The position numbers and the translations under genes were made by a program. A DNA stretch of 64,000 bases, taken from assembly GCA_001604105.1 (NCBI GenBank), contig LVAQ01000014.1:79290-143289 (forward strand). The letters are read 5' to 3'. This stretch comes from Clostridiales bacterium Firm_11 (GTDB lineage Bacteria > Bacillota > Clostridia > Christensenellales > Aristaeellaceae). A model generated the notes under the pieces. It was not told where the DNA came from and did not search any database. It saw only the letters and a program-made list of their open reading frames with translations. Positions 54,666 through 62,885 of the stretch are shown one piece after another. Position 1 is the stretch's first letter; every line of letters begins with the position of its first letter.

Positions 54666-55114
54666 ATCGCGCCTCCCATCTCGCGCAGGGCTTGGGCAAA
54701 TTCACCATACCGCTCCTGCGGCAGTTGGGTTACGGCCTGCACGCCAAAACGTCCGGCAAGCAGCTGCTGCATCGCTGGCATACCCACGCGCGGCACCAGC
54801 TGCCCGGCGGCGTTCATCAGGTCTTCCACAGTGTAAGCAGGCGCAGCCGTGGGGATGGGCGCGGCTATATTTGCTGTCGATGGCTCGGGCGGTGCGCTTT
54901 GTGCGGCAGGTGGCGCCGGGGGCTGGAAGGCCGTCGGCTGCAGGGGCGCAGGTTGCACCGCCTGCGGGTATACAGGCATTGCGGGCTGCACGGGGTTTCC
55001 ATAAACGGCTGGCGCAACCTGATTGGGCTGCGCGGGCTGTGTCGCTTGGAGGAATTGGTTCATCTGCGCGAAGATCTCCGCGGCATCTGTGCCGGCAAAC
55101 TTGATTTCAAACAT
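54662..55114 (-). CDS. Proline/alanine-rich phage protein
   Basis: A 150-residue protein: short N-terminal segment MFEIKFAGTDAAEIFAQMNQ, a long Pro/Ala/Gln linker (about 30-90), and a C-terminal helix region (FGVQAVTQLPQERYGEFAQAL). GGAGGAA precedes the ATG. In the same operon as DUF2800/DUF2815. Confidence 0.7.
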   Translation of the reverse strand: MFEIKFAGTDAAEIFAQMNQFLQATQPAQPNQVAPAVYGNPVQPAMPVYPQAVQPAPLQPTAFQPPAPPAAQSAPPEPSTANIAAPIPTAAPAYTVEDLMNAAGQLVPRVGMPAMQQLLAGRFGVQAVTQLPQERYGEFAQALREMGGAI

Positions 55115-55126
55115 GGGGGTTCCTCC

Positions 55127-55294
55127 TTACTTCCTCTCGTCGATTGTCACGGTAATGCCTTTTTGTGGGTCAATGCCCGCGGCGTCAACTTTGGACTTCT
55201 TCAGGTACAGGGTCATCTGTTCCGGTCGCTCTCCGGTTTCAAAGCGATAACAGGTTTTAGTTTCAGCTTTCAGCGTGAACTTGATCTCAAGCAT
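55127..55294 (-). CDS. Small phage protein, 55 residues
   Basis: MLEIKFTLKAETKTCYRFET, ending GITVTIDERK. Short beta-rich protein; no function known. It begins 8 bases inside the preceding frame and its stop precedes the next gene by 12 bases, with a run of Gs before ATG. Operon position supports coding. Confidence 0.65.
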   Translation of the reverse strand: MLEIKFTLKAETKTCYRFETGERPEQMTLYLKKSKVDAAGIDPQKGITVTIDERK

Positions 55295-55418
55295 GGGGGT
55301 TGCTCCTTTCCTCGTCCCGAGTCACGGTGGGGTCGGCTTCTTCCTCGGTTTGGCAATCGCACCGCTCCCCGGGGTCCAAAGCCGCGCCGCATTGGGGGCA
55401 TATATGGTAGTAGCTCAT
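55287..55418 (-). CDS. Small phage zinc-ribbon protein, internal start
   Basis: 43 residues, MSYYHICPQCGAALDPGERC and DCQTE. AAAGGAG seven bases before ATG 55418 shows that this is a start of its own. CPQC and CDC resemble a common phage zinc-ribbon. The upstream gene reads into it in the same frame with no stop. Confidence 0.7.
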   Translation of the reverse strand: MSYYHICPQCGAALDPGERCDCQTEEEADPTVTRDEERSNPHA

Positions 55419-55697
55419 TGCATAACTCCTTTCCGGGTGGTACAATACAGATGAATCTTGTGGTTCGTCCCGCAGATTCGGTTCGTCGGGTTCGCGCTGT
55501 AACGCAAGCCCGATTTTCGCGTTCATCTGAAGCCGCATGATGCGATACCCCCTATGCTTGCCAGATAGTTGTCGGCATACAGCCGAGCTTACTTGGTTAC
55601 TGGTAATGCCCAGTATTCGCGCCAGTTCCCCAGCGCTGTCCGCCACCGCCAGCGGCAGTTCGTAACGGTCTGCCGTAACGGCCAGGTACAGGTTCAT
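55287..55697 (-). CDS. Phage HTH-like protein reading through into the zinc-ribbon gene
   Basis: From ATG 55697 the frame gives NLYLAVTADRYELPLAVADS and ELARILGITSNQVSSAVCRQ, resembling a small phage helix-turn-helix protein of about 60 residues. There is no stop before the in-frame zinc-ribbon, so the product may be a 136-residue fusion. The start overlaps the upstream frame by four bases. Confidence 0.55.
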   Translation of the reverse strand: MNLYLAVTADRYELPLAVADSAGELARILGITSNQVSSAVCRQLSGKHRGYRIMRLQMNAKIGLALQREPDEPNLRDEPQDSSVLYHPERSYAMSYYHICPQCGAALDPGERCDCQTEEEADPTVTRDEERSNPHA

Positions 55698-55840
55698 GGC
55701 TCCACCGCCAAACAGGCGCCGCTGATGTACCCCTTGCCAGTCACAGCCCATGGCGCGCCCTCCATAGCCACCCAGCGCAGCACATCTACTGTGCCGCCAA
55801 CCTTGAGCCAAGCGCTGTTTGGAGATACGGTAATCAATGG
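55694..55840 (-). pseudogene. C-terminal fragment of an unknown phage protein
   Basis: The last ~48 residues of a frame (ITVSPNSAWLKVGGTVDVLR ... CLAVEP) that is cut at about 55840, exactly where the DUF2815 C-terminal half begins on the other strand. Confidence 0.45.
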
Positions 55841-56139
55841 CGACAAAAGAAGTGCCCAAGAAAGGCATTGGTTGCGGACTGGGCAATGTGCAAAAGCTGC
55901 GCGAAGGTGTGCCGCTGGCAGGGGGTTCCACAGCGGAAGATGACTTTGGCGGCAGTACGCCCGCGCCTGCCTATGAGCAAGGGTACGCCCAGCCGCCGAT
56001 GATGGCTGCCGTGCCGCAGCCGGGTTACCCCGTTTACTATGGCGCGCCCGCACAGCCGCCGATGCCTGCCCCTGTGCAGGGTTACCCGCAGGCGATGGGC
56101 AGCGGACAACTCAACCCGATCACCGGGTTGCCCTTCTGA
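55837..56139 (+). pseudogene. DUF2815 phage protein, C-terminal half
   Basis: KKGIGCGLGNVQKLREGVPL and AEDDFGG is the conserved C-terminal segment of DUF2815 proteins, followed by a Pro/Gln-rich tail ending NPITGLPF. It begins at TKEVPKKG, continuing where the minus-strand N-terminal half at 52451 ends (YGGTK). The ATG at 55837 has no ribosome site. Together the halves would make one normal gene. Confidence 0.8.
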
Positions 56140-56195
56140 CCAACCCCGGGGCGCGGACGCACCATCCGTGCCCCTCCACAGAAAGGTACTGTGAC

Positions 56196-56489
56196 ATGTT
56201 GAAAGTGTGTGTGAACGGTGATGTGCGATTTGTGGATGGGGATAGGGGACTAATGGAACTGGTGCAACAGCAGATGGGTATTGACGTACGCGATGAGATA
56301 GAAGAACTGCTGGTGAGAAGCAACTGCGGTGGCGAATGCGATGTGACCTACCGACAACAGGAGCATTTTGAACGCGTGATCCGCGATGTGCTTAATGACC
56401 TGCGCGCGGCGCAGAAACCCGGCAGGCTGGGTCAGGTTGACCCGATTGCCTATGCGCGAGCACTAAAAGCACTGGAGGGCGAGTTGTGA
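56196..56489 (+). CDS. Phage protein between DUF2815 and DNA polymerase
   Basis: A 97-residue acidic helical protein (LMELVQQQMGIDVRDEIEEL, then FERVIRDVLNDLRAAQKPGR). AGAAAGG precedes the ATG. This is the usual place of a small gene before the phage family A polymerase, whose start overlaps its stop. Function unknown. Confidence 0.7.
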   Translation: MLKVCVNGDVRFVDGDRGLMELVQQQMGIDVRDEIEELLVRSNCGGECDVTYRQQEHFERVIRDVLNDLRAAQKPGRLGQVDPIAYARALKALEGEL

Positions 56490-56690
56490 TGCACCAGCTG
56501 AGTATAGACATCGAAACCTTCAGCGATCTTGAATTGAGCGACGTGGGGCTGTACCGATACGCCAGAGGCTATATACGCGCCGATCTGCTGACGTTGGCTG
56601 ATCCTGATTACCCGGTGGGGCGATACACCAACGTAAGCGGCGGGCGTACGCGCATTCGAAAGACGCCGGACGGAGAAACCGTAGCTTGTG
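56489..56690 (+). pseudogene. Phage DNA polymerase (family A), N-terminal fragment
   Basis: MHQLSIDIETFSDLELSDVG followed by LYRYA is the start of the 3'-5' exonuclease domain (DIET motif). The sequence diverges right after it, then the minus-strand capsid fragment begins near 56690. More than 600 residues of the polymerase are missing. Confidence 0.75.
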
Positions 56691-57045
56691 CCGCTTTGAT
56701 CTTCTGCTGCATCTGCAGCGTCACTTCGGAGATGATGCCGCCCATATTCGCCAGCACGCGGTCAATCTGGAACGCACCGCCGAAAACCTTCAAGTCCACC
56801 GTATAGCGCTGCTTGGTTACTTCCTGCGGCGCGTACTCGGTATTGATTGCGCGGAAAGCCGCATTGGGCTGCGTAGCAAGGCGCGTATAGGCATAGGTCA
56901 TGGTAGCGCCGCCGCCCGTAGGCGAAACCGCATCGTCAAAGGTCAGGTTATCCAGCAGGAAGTTGTTCTTTCGGAATTCGTCGATCACGCCCATCTGTAG
57001 GGCGTCCTGTACATTCTTTTGCACCTCTGCAAGGGTAATAGCCAT
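56608..57045 (-). pseudogene. Phage major capsid protein, N-terminal fragment
   Basis: About 118 residues of a capsid-type protein (MAITLAEVQKNVQDALQMGV ... YTVDLKVFGGAFQIDRVLAN ... LQMQQKIKAAQA). The HK97-like body is missing: the frame ends after a short unrelated tail. Follows the scaffold gene by 5 bases on the same strand, the normal order. Confidence 0.75.
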
Positions 57046-57050
57046 GATGA

Positions 57051-57671
57051 TCATCCTTTCGTTTTGTCATAGTATGCGCTCACGCTTTCCTGTAGGGTCT
57101 TAGGGGTGCTCTGCGAAAGAGTAGCCTTACCGGCAGCCGGAGCCGCGCCTTTCAGGCGTTCCTCCACACCCTTTTGCACCGCGGCGCGGAAAGTTTTTTC
57201 CACGCTTGTGATGGATGCGCTGCATTTGTCTGCGTCGGTGTAGTCAAGCACCTCTGCAAGCTCGGCGGGAAGCTGCTTTTCTGCCAAGGTTTGCAGTGCG
57301 GTTGCGCGCAGTTCGCGGCGGCTTAGCTCTGCTTCTCTGGCTGCCAGCTTGTTTTCCCGCTCCTGCCGTTCATGCTCGGCGCGCTGCTCCGCTGTCATGG
57401 TGGCAAGCTTCTCCGCCTCGGTCTTGGCGGCGGAAACGGCTTTGTCTGCTCGCGCACGTTCCTTCGCAATGGTTTGGCTGATCAGCTTGTCCACATCTGC
57501 CTGGGTAAAAGCCTTCTCGCCGGAGGGCTTATCCTCATCGGCTGTCTTGTCCGTATCCGCTTTCCCCGCATCCGTTGTCTGCGTAGATTCTGCGTTTGCA
57601 GGCGTCGCGCCGCCAGCATCGTTTGCCGCACGCCGCAGCTGTAGGGCACGCAGATAGCAAAAATTAATCAT
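57051..57671 (-). CDS. Phage scaffolding protein (DUF4355)
   Basis: A 206-residue coiled-coil protein with a Ala/Thr/Asp-rich N-terminus and the helical core FTQADVDKLISQTIAKERAR ... EREL-like repeats. Typical of the DUF4355 / GP20-like scaffold encoded just before the capsid. Confidence 0.85.
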   Translation of the reverse strand: MINFCYLRALQLRRAANDAGGATPANAESTQTTDAGKADTDKTADEDKPSGEKAFTQADVDKLISQTIAKERARADKAVSAAKTEAEKLATMTAEQRAEHERQERENKLAAREAELSRRELRATALQTLAEKQLPAELAEVLDYTDADKCSASITSVEKTFRAAVQKGVEERLKGAAPAAGKATLSQSTPKTLQESVSAYYDKTKG

Positions 57672-57743
57672 AACCTGACTCCCTCCCGTTTAACGCCCGT
57701 CGGCTATTCTCCCGCGGTTGCCCCGGCGGGTCGGGGTATGCAA

Positions 57744-57773
57744 AAGCGGCCGCCCCCAAAGGGGTAGCCGCTT
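57744..57773 (-). terminator. Hairpin before the scaffold gene
   Basis: AAGCGGC/GCCGCTT with an inner CCCC/GGGG stem and AAA loop. No T run. It may end the toxin-like gene pair upstream. Confidence 0.45.
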
Positions 57774-57813
57774 GCTGCCTGAATGGAAAAACCGCCTTGC
57801 TCTCGCTTGGCGG

Positions 57814-57984
57814 CTATGCAGGGTCCATGATGTCGGTACGGGTCACATAGATGGTATCCCAATCGGCAGGTGAACTTCCGATGTCGATCAAGAAAGCCTC
57901 CGCATCGCCGAGAATCTCAACCACGGCGCCTTCCCGCCCGTCTTTCAGCGTAACATGCTCAAATAGTTCAATCTTCCGTATCAC
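57814..57984 (-). CDS. DUF4926-like small protein, candidate immunity partner
   Basis: A 56-residue protein from GTG 57984 (IRKIELFEHVTLKDGREGAV, then YVTRTDIMDPA). The pattern of a short beta-barrel with LKDGREGAVVEIL resembles DUF4926. AGGAGGTG lies seven bases upstream. The start overlaps the end of the DUF6883-like frame by 17 bases, as in coupled toxin-immunity pairs. Confidence 0.6.
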   Translation of the reverse strand: MIRKIELFEHVTLKDGREGAVVEILGDAEAFLIDIGSSPADWDTIYVTRTDIMDPA

Positions 57985-58339
57985 CTGCACTCACCTCCTT
58001 GATATAGGCGGATGTCATATGGGTGGAATCCCTGTCCGCCAACCATCCGACAGTCACATTCGCCGGGGTATTCTTGGTACCATAGAGCACCATACGCTGT
58101 TCATATCGTGTTCCGTATTGGGTTTCCCCTTTAGGGATGCTGGGGTATCGCGGAGCGTTGCGCAGGATTTCCCGCTGCATCGCTTCCCAGTTATCCCCAT
58201 TATATCCCAGGCGATGTTGAAACGCAACGCCTTTTGGCCACCCATCCGCGCTTTCCGGGTTAAATAGATACCCCGTGAATTTGGCGTTTGCCGCCGTTGC
58301 CGCGTTCGCGTTGGGCAGCGCGAGCGATGGCTCTTTCAC
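57968..58339 (-). CDS. DUF6883-like C-terminal domain protein, 5' truncated
   Basis: About 105 residues (KFTGYLFNPESADGWPKGVA ... VGWLADRDSTHMTSAYIKEV) match the DUF6883 pattern seen at the C-terminus of phage head proteins and polymorphic-toxin-like proteins. The frame is open upstream to about 58455 without a start, so the N-terminal carrier is missing. GTG or ATG near 58339 would be an internal start only. Confidence 0.6.
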   Translation of the reverse strand: MKEPSLALPNANAATAANAKFTGYLFNPESADGWPKGVAFQHRLGYNGDNWEAMQREILRNAPRYPSIPKGETQYGTRYEQRMVLYGTKNTPANVTVGWLADRDSTHMTSAYIKEVSAGDTED

Positions 58340-58400
58340 AAGCGCCTGTTGCCTTGCATTCCTGACTGCGGCGGAAACCAGGCCGGAGGCGTAAACAGCA

Positions 58401-58435
58401 AACCAGCGGGGACGCGTGCTGCGCCCCCGCTGGTT
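58401..58435 (-). terminator. Terminator of hicAB
   Basis: 11-base stem AACCAGCGGGG/CCCCGCTGGTT with a 13-base loop, then TTTGCTGTTT on the minus strand. Confidence 0.65.
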
Positions 58436-58446
58436 AGGGATGATGA

Positions 58447-58869
58447 TCAGCTTACCTTGGTAGCATCGTTATGCTCCACGCCGAGGTGCTCCATGAGCGC
58501 GGCCTGCAACACTTGGGAGTAGTTAAGCCCGGCGCTTTCCGCGGCGTTTTTGAGCCAAGCGGGAAGGGAAACATTGGTACGCACAGAGCGGCTTTCCATT
58601 TCCTGCCGTACCAAATCGGGATAGACGGTGATGGCGGCGAGCACAGCGTTTTGGGGGAGATCATCCATGGGTGGCGCGGAAGGGGAGGGGATGACTTCTC
58701 CATCAGCTTCCATACCCCAGAGATGGAGGCCGAGGGCTTCTTCGGCATTGCGGGTGGCCGATTCAAAGGAATCCCCCAGGGTGATGCAGCCGGGCAGATC
58801 GGGAAAATAAACGCCCCAGGCGCCATCGGCTGCGGGTTCGAATACGGCAAAATACGTAACTCTTTTCAT
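58447..58869 (-). CDS. hicB: HicB family antitoxin
   Basis: A 140-residue antitoxin. HicB RNase-like fold (YFAVFEPAADGAWGVYFPDL, GCITLGDSFESATRNAEEAL) then a ribbon-helix-helix-type C-terminal DNA-binding region (RSVRTNVSLPAWLKNAAESA). Second gene of the pair, 29 bases after hicA. GGAG precedes ATG 58869. Confidence 0.93.
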   Translation of the reverse strand: MKRVTYFAVFEPAADGAWGVYFPDLPGCITLGDSFESATRNAEEALGLHLWGMEADGEVIPSPSAPPMDDLPQNAVLAAITVYPDLVRQEMESRSVRTNVSLPAWLKNAAESAGLNYSQVLQAALMEHLGVEHNDATKVS

Positions 58870-58898
58870 GGGCAATGCTCCTTATCATCGGGCAACGT

Positions 58899-59087
58899 TC
58901 AGGGCTTTTTCAGCCCGGCTTGTTTCAGGATACTGTTAAGTGTGCCTGGCGGGAGATCCCCTTTATGATTTGGGAGGGTGACCTTGCCGGGTTTATGGGG
59001 ATGGGCATATTGCAGGTGGCTGCCGCGTGTGGCCTTGAGCGTCCAGCCATCCGATAGCAGCAATTTCATCACATCTTTGACGGTCAT
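58899..59087 (-). CDS. hicA: HicA family toxin (mRNA interferase)
   Basis: A 62-residue double-stranded RNA-binding-like toxin with catalytic His24 in RGSHLQYAHP and PNHKGDLPPGTLNSILKQAG. AAGGAG eight bases before ATG 59087. Sits between opposed phage modules. Confidence 0.94.
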   Translation of the reverse strand: MTVKDVMKLLLSDGWTLKATRGSHLQYAHPHKPGKVTLPNHKGDLPPGTLNSILKQAGLKKP

Positions 59088-59186
59088 CGGCCACACTCCT
59101 TACACACGAATTATACACAAGAATATGAAGAAGGTCAAGATTGATGCGCAAAGATATTGCGCATTTAATGAAGGAGAGAATCAAGC

Positions 59187-60071
59187 ATGGCAAAGCAGGA
59201 CAGTATTACCCTTTCCTTGCCCCAAAGCCGCGAGGTGCGCGGTTGCGTGATAAAGCGCATGCCGCTGGGCGCATACCTGAGCGCGCTGCAAACCTTGAAG
59301 GATTTCCCGCAGGAAACGGCGGCCAAGCTGATCCCCGAGGGAGACATCGGAACGCTGCTGGAGCGGCTCAAGCACATTGATCGACAGATGCTTACGGAGC
59401 TGTTCTTAAACGCGCTGGCGGTGCTGCCTGAGCAAATGATCGCGTTGATTGCGAAGCTCACGGGCATACCATCCAAGAAACTGCTCACCGATACGGATAT
59501 TGGGCTGGATGGACTGGCAGAGATTGTGGATGCCTGGTTGGAGGTCAATGGCGCGGAAAATTTTTTTCGGGCGGCGAGCCGGACAGCCCGAACGATCAAA
59601 CAACTCGCCGCGACCCTGAACGCTGGGTACAAGGAAAACGCAGAAAAGGCTGCTGAGGAGATGCGAAAGCAACACCGTGAAACAGCCAATGCCATGGAAC
59701 AGGAGCGTGCGCGACTGAACGAGCTGGCCGCCAGCTACAACGCCCTTGCCAGCAAGCCGAACCGATCACTGGAAGAAACACAGGCAATGTATAACCTGCA
59801 AGCGCAGTTGCGCAGTGAGTTCGGCATTACAGCGGGCGCGGTGGATGGACTTGCGGGAAGCTATCACGGGCTTGCCGATGCCATCAGGGCCGCGCAGGAA
59901 GCCCAAGCTGGCCAGAGCAAGGAAGCCCTGGCAGTGGTGGCCAGCGATACCGGCAACCTTGCGCTGAAGAAAAGTACGGAATTGTATGCTGGAGACGCTG
60001 CGCCAGAAGCACCGCATGAATGCCGAAGAGATCATGGACTGGGAAGAGCGCATATACGACCTGAAGCGTGA
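59187..60071 (+). pseudogene. Phage tail assembly chaperone fused to a tape-measure fragment
   Basis: Residues 1-130 are a tail chaperone-type protein (MAKQDSITLSLPQSREVRGC ... GLAEIVDAWLEVNGAENFFR). From about residue 135 the sequence is a tape-measure-like coiled coil (TIKQLAATLNAGYKENAEKA ... EFGITAGAVDGLAG). These are separate genes in normal phages, so an in-frame deletion fused them. The frame then shifts near 59970 and the tape-measure sequence continues in the next frame. Confidence 0.7.
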
Positions 60072-60567
60072 AATCGCCCAGCGGGACACCAAGGCCATGG
60101 ACACGCTGACGGACGGCTTGCTGGATGCGCTGGAAGCCCGCTATGAGGCTATGCGGGATGCGGAGCTGGCACGGCTGGATGAAAGCCGCAAAGGCTGGGA
60201 AGCATGGCGGGACAGCAACGTAGCCGCTATTCAGGCGCAAATTGACGCACTGGATGAGCTGACGGAAACCGAGGACAGGGAAGCCCAGAAAGCGGAGAAG
60301 CTGCGCAAGATAACAAGCCTTGAACAGCAACTGGTCTACGAACAGGACGAGTACAACCGTGCTAAGCTCCAGCAGCAATTGGAAACGGCGCGTAAAGCCT
60401 ATGATGATCTGGTAAAAAAGTTTGACCGGGCTGACCAGAAAGATGCACTTCGCGATCAAATCAAAGCAGTGGAACAGCAGGCCGATGAGATTGTATACGA
60501 GCCGGGTGGTGACAGCAGCCAGACTGTGATTGAAATGCGGTGGTTTAGCCGTTATGAAGGGGTGTAG
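59986..60567 (+). pseudogene. Tape-measure protein, frameshifted continuation
   Basis: 193 residues of charged coiled coil (NAEEIMDWEERIYDLKREIA ... LEQQLVYEQDEYNRAKLQQQ) in the +1 frame relative to 59187. The end (TVIEMRWFSRYEGV) looks like another tail protein joined on. Confidence 0.6.
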
Positions 60568-60569
60568 GC

Positions 60570-61085
60570 ATGGAGAGCATCGTTTTCATGGATATGGCTT
60601 TTAACCAGCTGGCAGAGTTGACTACCTTCCAAAGCCTGACACTTACGCGCAGCTTTTGGGGCATAGGCGTGATGAACCTGACCGTGCATCCACAAGCACA
60701 GGGGGCGCAGGTGATTGAGCCCGGCGTGCTGCTTTTTCTGGCAAGTGATCCACAGAACGTGATGATCATTGAGGATATACCCACGCGCACAAGGGACAAG
60801 CTGACGGCTACGGGCGTACAGCTTAAGGGCATCGCACGGCGGCGCATTATCGTGCCGCCGCTTTCCTTACCTGCACGGCTTTGGCGCTATTCTAGCGGGG
60901 CGTGGACGGAGGAAACGGACCCGGACACCATCCGGCAGGCGCTTACAAACGAGACGGTGTACCAAGGGTTTGAACGCCCACAGACGGCGGAGGAAGGACT
61001 GCTTTGGCTGGACATGACCGAACTGGGCGCGGTATACGATTGGGGGAACACCCTGGGACAAGGCGAGGTGGCCAGTTGCCACTAA
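60570..61085 (+). pseudogene. Siphovirus Gp37-like tail protein fragment with foreign C-terminus
   Basis: The first ~105 residues (AELTTFQSLTLTRSFWGIGV ... IIEDIPTRTRDKLTATGVQL) match the start of Gp37-like tail proteins, which are normally 350-400 residues. It then continues with EGLLWLDMTELGAVYDWGNT, typical of a tail fibre, and stops shortly after. Confidence 0.65.
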
Positions 61086-61405
61086 ACAAGGGCGGAACGG
61101 GCGTTGCGAGCCTTGATGCGCTGAAAACACTGCTGGAGGTGAAGCAGCTGGCGGGGCTTAAGATTGCGACGGGAAGCGTATCGGTAACTGTTGCGGCAAA
61201 CAGTACGGGGGAACAGACTTTCACGCTGAGTGGGTTTAACGGACGACCTACCGTGATGGTAGATGTTCTGACATCGGCACCCAACCTGCGTATGGCAAGC
61301 CGTCTATTTGACAATGATATGACCGTACGCCTTTATGTATATAACAACACAGGGATCACGGCAACCATTACGGTAACCTATATTGCGATTGGCTTGGCTG
61401 TGTAG
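61004..61405 (+). pseudogene. Tail fibre C-terminal fragment
   Basis: Coherent sequence begins at LPLNKGGTGVASLDALKTLL near 61078, a tail-fibre linker repeat, followed by a beta-rich tip (VSVTVAANSTGEQTFTLSGF ... ATITVTYIAIGLAV). The upstream part of this frame is antisense or shifted relative to the previous gene, so the two pieces are out of frame with each other. Confidence 0.6.
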
Positions 61406-61431
61406 CGGTGCAGGGAAAGGCGGTATGAGAT

Positions 61432-61683
61432 ATGTTTGTGGTAACGGATACGGGTGGACGTGTGGTGGCAACATCCCCCGAGGCAACGCTTTTGCAGAGT
61501 GTGGAAGCAGACATGCCCGATGGCTGGGATGCGAGTCATCAAGAGGACTGGGTATTGATTGACGGAGAATGGCAGTACGATCCGCTGCCGCCTGCGCCGC
61601 CGGTTCCCACCGAGGCGGAGCGGCTGGCTGCCGTGGAGGCGGCATTGCTGGAACTGGCGCTGGGAGGTGAGCTATATGGCTGA
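61432..61683 (+). CDS. Small phage tail-associated protein
   Basis: 83 residues, MFVVTDTGGRVVATSPEATL ... TEAERLAAVEAALLELALGG. Pro-rich middle and helical end resemble small proteins encoded after tail fibres. Overlaps the next gene by 8 bases. Confidence 0.65.
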   Translation: MFVVTDTGGRVVATSPEATLLQSVEADMPDGWDASHQEDWVLIDGEWQYDPLPPAPPVPTEAERLAAVEAALLELALGGELYG

Positions 61684-61789
61684 TTTTCTGGCGCTGCAGG
61701 TACGCCTGGGGCGCATTGAGCTAAAACAGGTGCCGGAGCGCTGGCGGGAAGCGGTGGCGGCGCTGCTGACGGGCGGTGGTGACCCGTGA
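61676..61789 (+). CDS. 37-residue phage protein
   Basis: MADFLALQVRLGRIELKQVP, then ERWREAVAALL. Similar to the very short proteins found between tail fibre and lysis genes. GGGAGGTGA precedes the ATG. Confidence 0.6.
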   Translation: MADFLALQVRLGRIELKQVPERWREAVAALLTGGGDP

Positions 61790-61869
61790 CCCCGGAAGCG
61801 TGGTTTATCCTCACCTACCTTGTGCTGCTGCTTTTGCTGCTGTATACGGGGTATCGATACGGGGACTGA
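61786..61869 (+). CDS. 27-residue membrane peptide
   Basis: GTG start overlapping the previous stop (GTGA); the product is a single hydrophobic helix with about ten Leu (FILTYLVLLLLLLYTGYRYG). Possibly a holin- or spanin-like accessory. Coding status uncertain. Confidence 0.45.
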   Translation: MTPEAWFILTYLVLLLLLLYTGYRYGD

Positions 61870-61952
61870 AAGCGAGCGTTATGGCTCGCTTTTTGCATGC
61901 AAACATCACAGAAAGAACGGAACAGAAAGAACAGAACAGGGAGGAACCAGAC

Positions 61953-62777
61953 ATGAGCAAACCAACCGGCGCGGCGGTAGCCGCAAGAGCAATCAAAGCA
62001 GTCGCCGAGGGGCACACCTACCAGCAGATGGATTGTCAGGCGTTCATTGAGTACTGTGTGCAGCAGTGCGGCGGCAAAATGGATTATGCAGGCAGCAACG
62101 ACATGTACCGCAACGCGCAGGTGTATCTGGCGACCATCGCCAACGCCAAGGCAGAAGGCAAGCTGGTGCCCGGGGCGGGGCTGCTAATTGTGGAAGAAGT
62201 GAGCAGCAAAACGCCTGCCAAATACCGCGGGGACGGGCTGGGGGACGCAACGCACATCGGCTTTTATGTGGGTGAGAACGCGCTGACCGATGTGGACAAA
62301 AGCGGCAAAAGCCGCGTATGCAACGTGGTGCATTCCGGCCAGACCATGGGCAGGGTAGCGGGCAGCACGCTGAAAAACGGCTGGACGCATGTCATGCTGT
62401 TTCGGGAGATTGACTACGGCTTTACCGTAGCCGCGGGGGTGCAGCTGGGCGGGGCGTTGGCGGCGGAAGATACCGTGAAGGACGATCCGGAGGGCATTGG
62501 CGTGGCCGCCAGCGGGGCGCAAAAGCCAGATGTAAGCCAGTATTATACCGTCAAGCGCGGCAGCCTTGGCGGGGCGGTGCGGCGCTTGCAGGCATGGCTC
62601 AACGATGTGGGCGGCGGTAACACCCTGGCCGAGGACGGGCAGTTCGGCGCAGCGACCGAGGCCGCCGTGCGCGCGTATCAGCAGGACAATGGGCTGGTTG
62701 CGGATGGCATTGTGGGGAAAAAGACCTGGGCGGCGCTGGCGGATGCGCGGTGGGCGGCGATGCAAGCGAAGGGCTGA
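61953..62777 (+). CDS. Phage endolysin: NlpC/P60-like peptidase plus PG-binding domain
   Basis: A 274-residue lysin. N-terminal cysteine peptidase of NlpC/P60 type with the Cys in MDCQAFIEYCVQQ and the His in ATHIGFYVGE. C-terminal peptidoglycan-binding domain of PG_binding_1 type (SLGGAVRRLQAWLNDVGGGN, GIVGKKTWAALADARW). GGGAGGAA precedes ATG 61953. Intact. Confidence 0.88.
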   Translation: MSKPTGAAVAARAIKAVAEGHTYQQMDCQAFIEYCVQQCGGKMDYAGSNDMYRNAQVYLATIANAKAEGKLVPGAGLLIVEEVSSKTPAKYRGDGLGDATHIGFYVGENALTDVDKSGKSRVCNVVHSGQTMGRVAGSTLKNGWTHVMLFREIDYGFTVAAGVQLGGALAAEDTVKDDPEGIGVAASGAQKPDVSQYYTVKRGSLGGAVRRLQAWLNDVGGGNTLAEDGQFGAATEAAVRAYQQDNGLVADGIVGKKTWAALADARWAAMQAKG

Positions 62778-62885
62778 GAGAACCCCATGATCGGGCGGAT
62801 GGCAGGCAAGCGTTGACGTACGGCCTGCCATCCGCCATGAAAAAACGAAACCTGCTTACGGCAGGCATTGAAAGGCAGGAATCCC

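Noticed and set aside
52458..56700. A shared GCGGCACAA 9-mer at two rearrangement junctions (about 52460 and 56685)
   Set aside because: The same GGCGGCACA string also occurs inside the intact frame near 55785, because it simply encodes Gly-Gly-Thr in this codon usage. It is not evidence for a recombination site.
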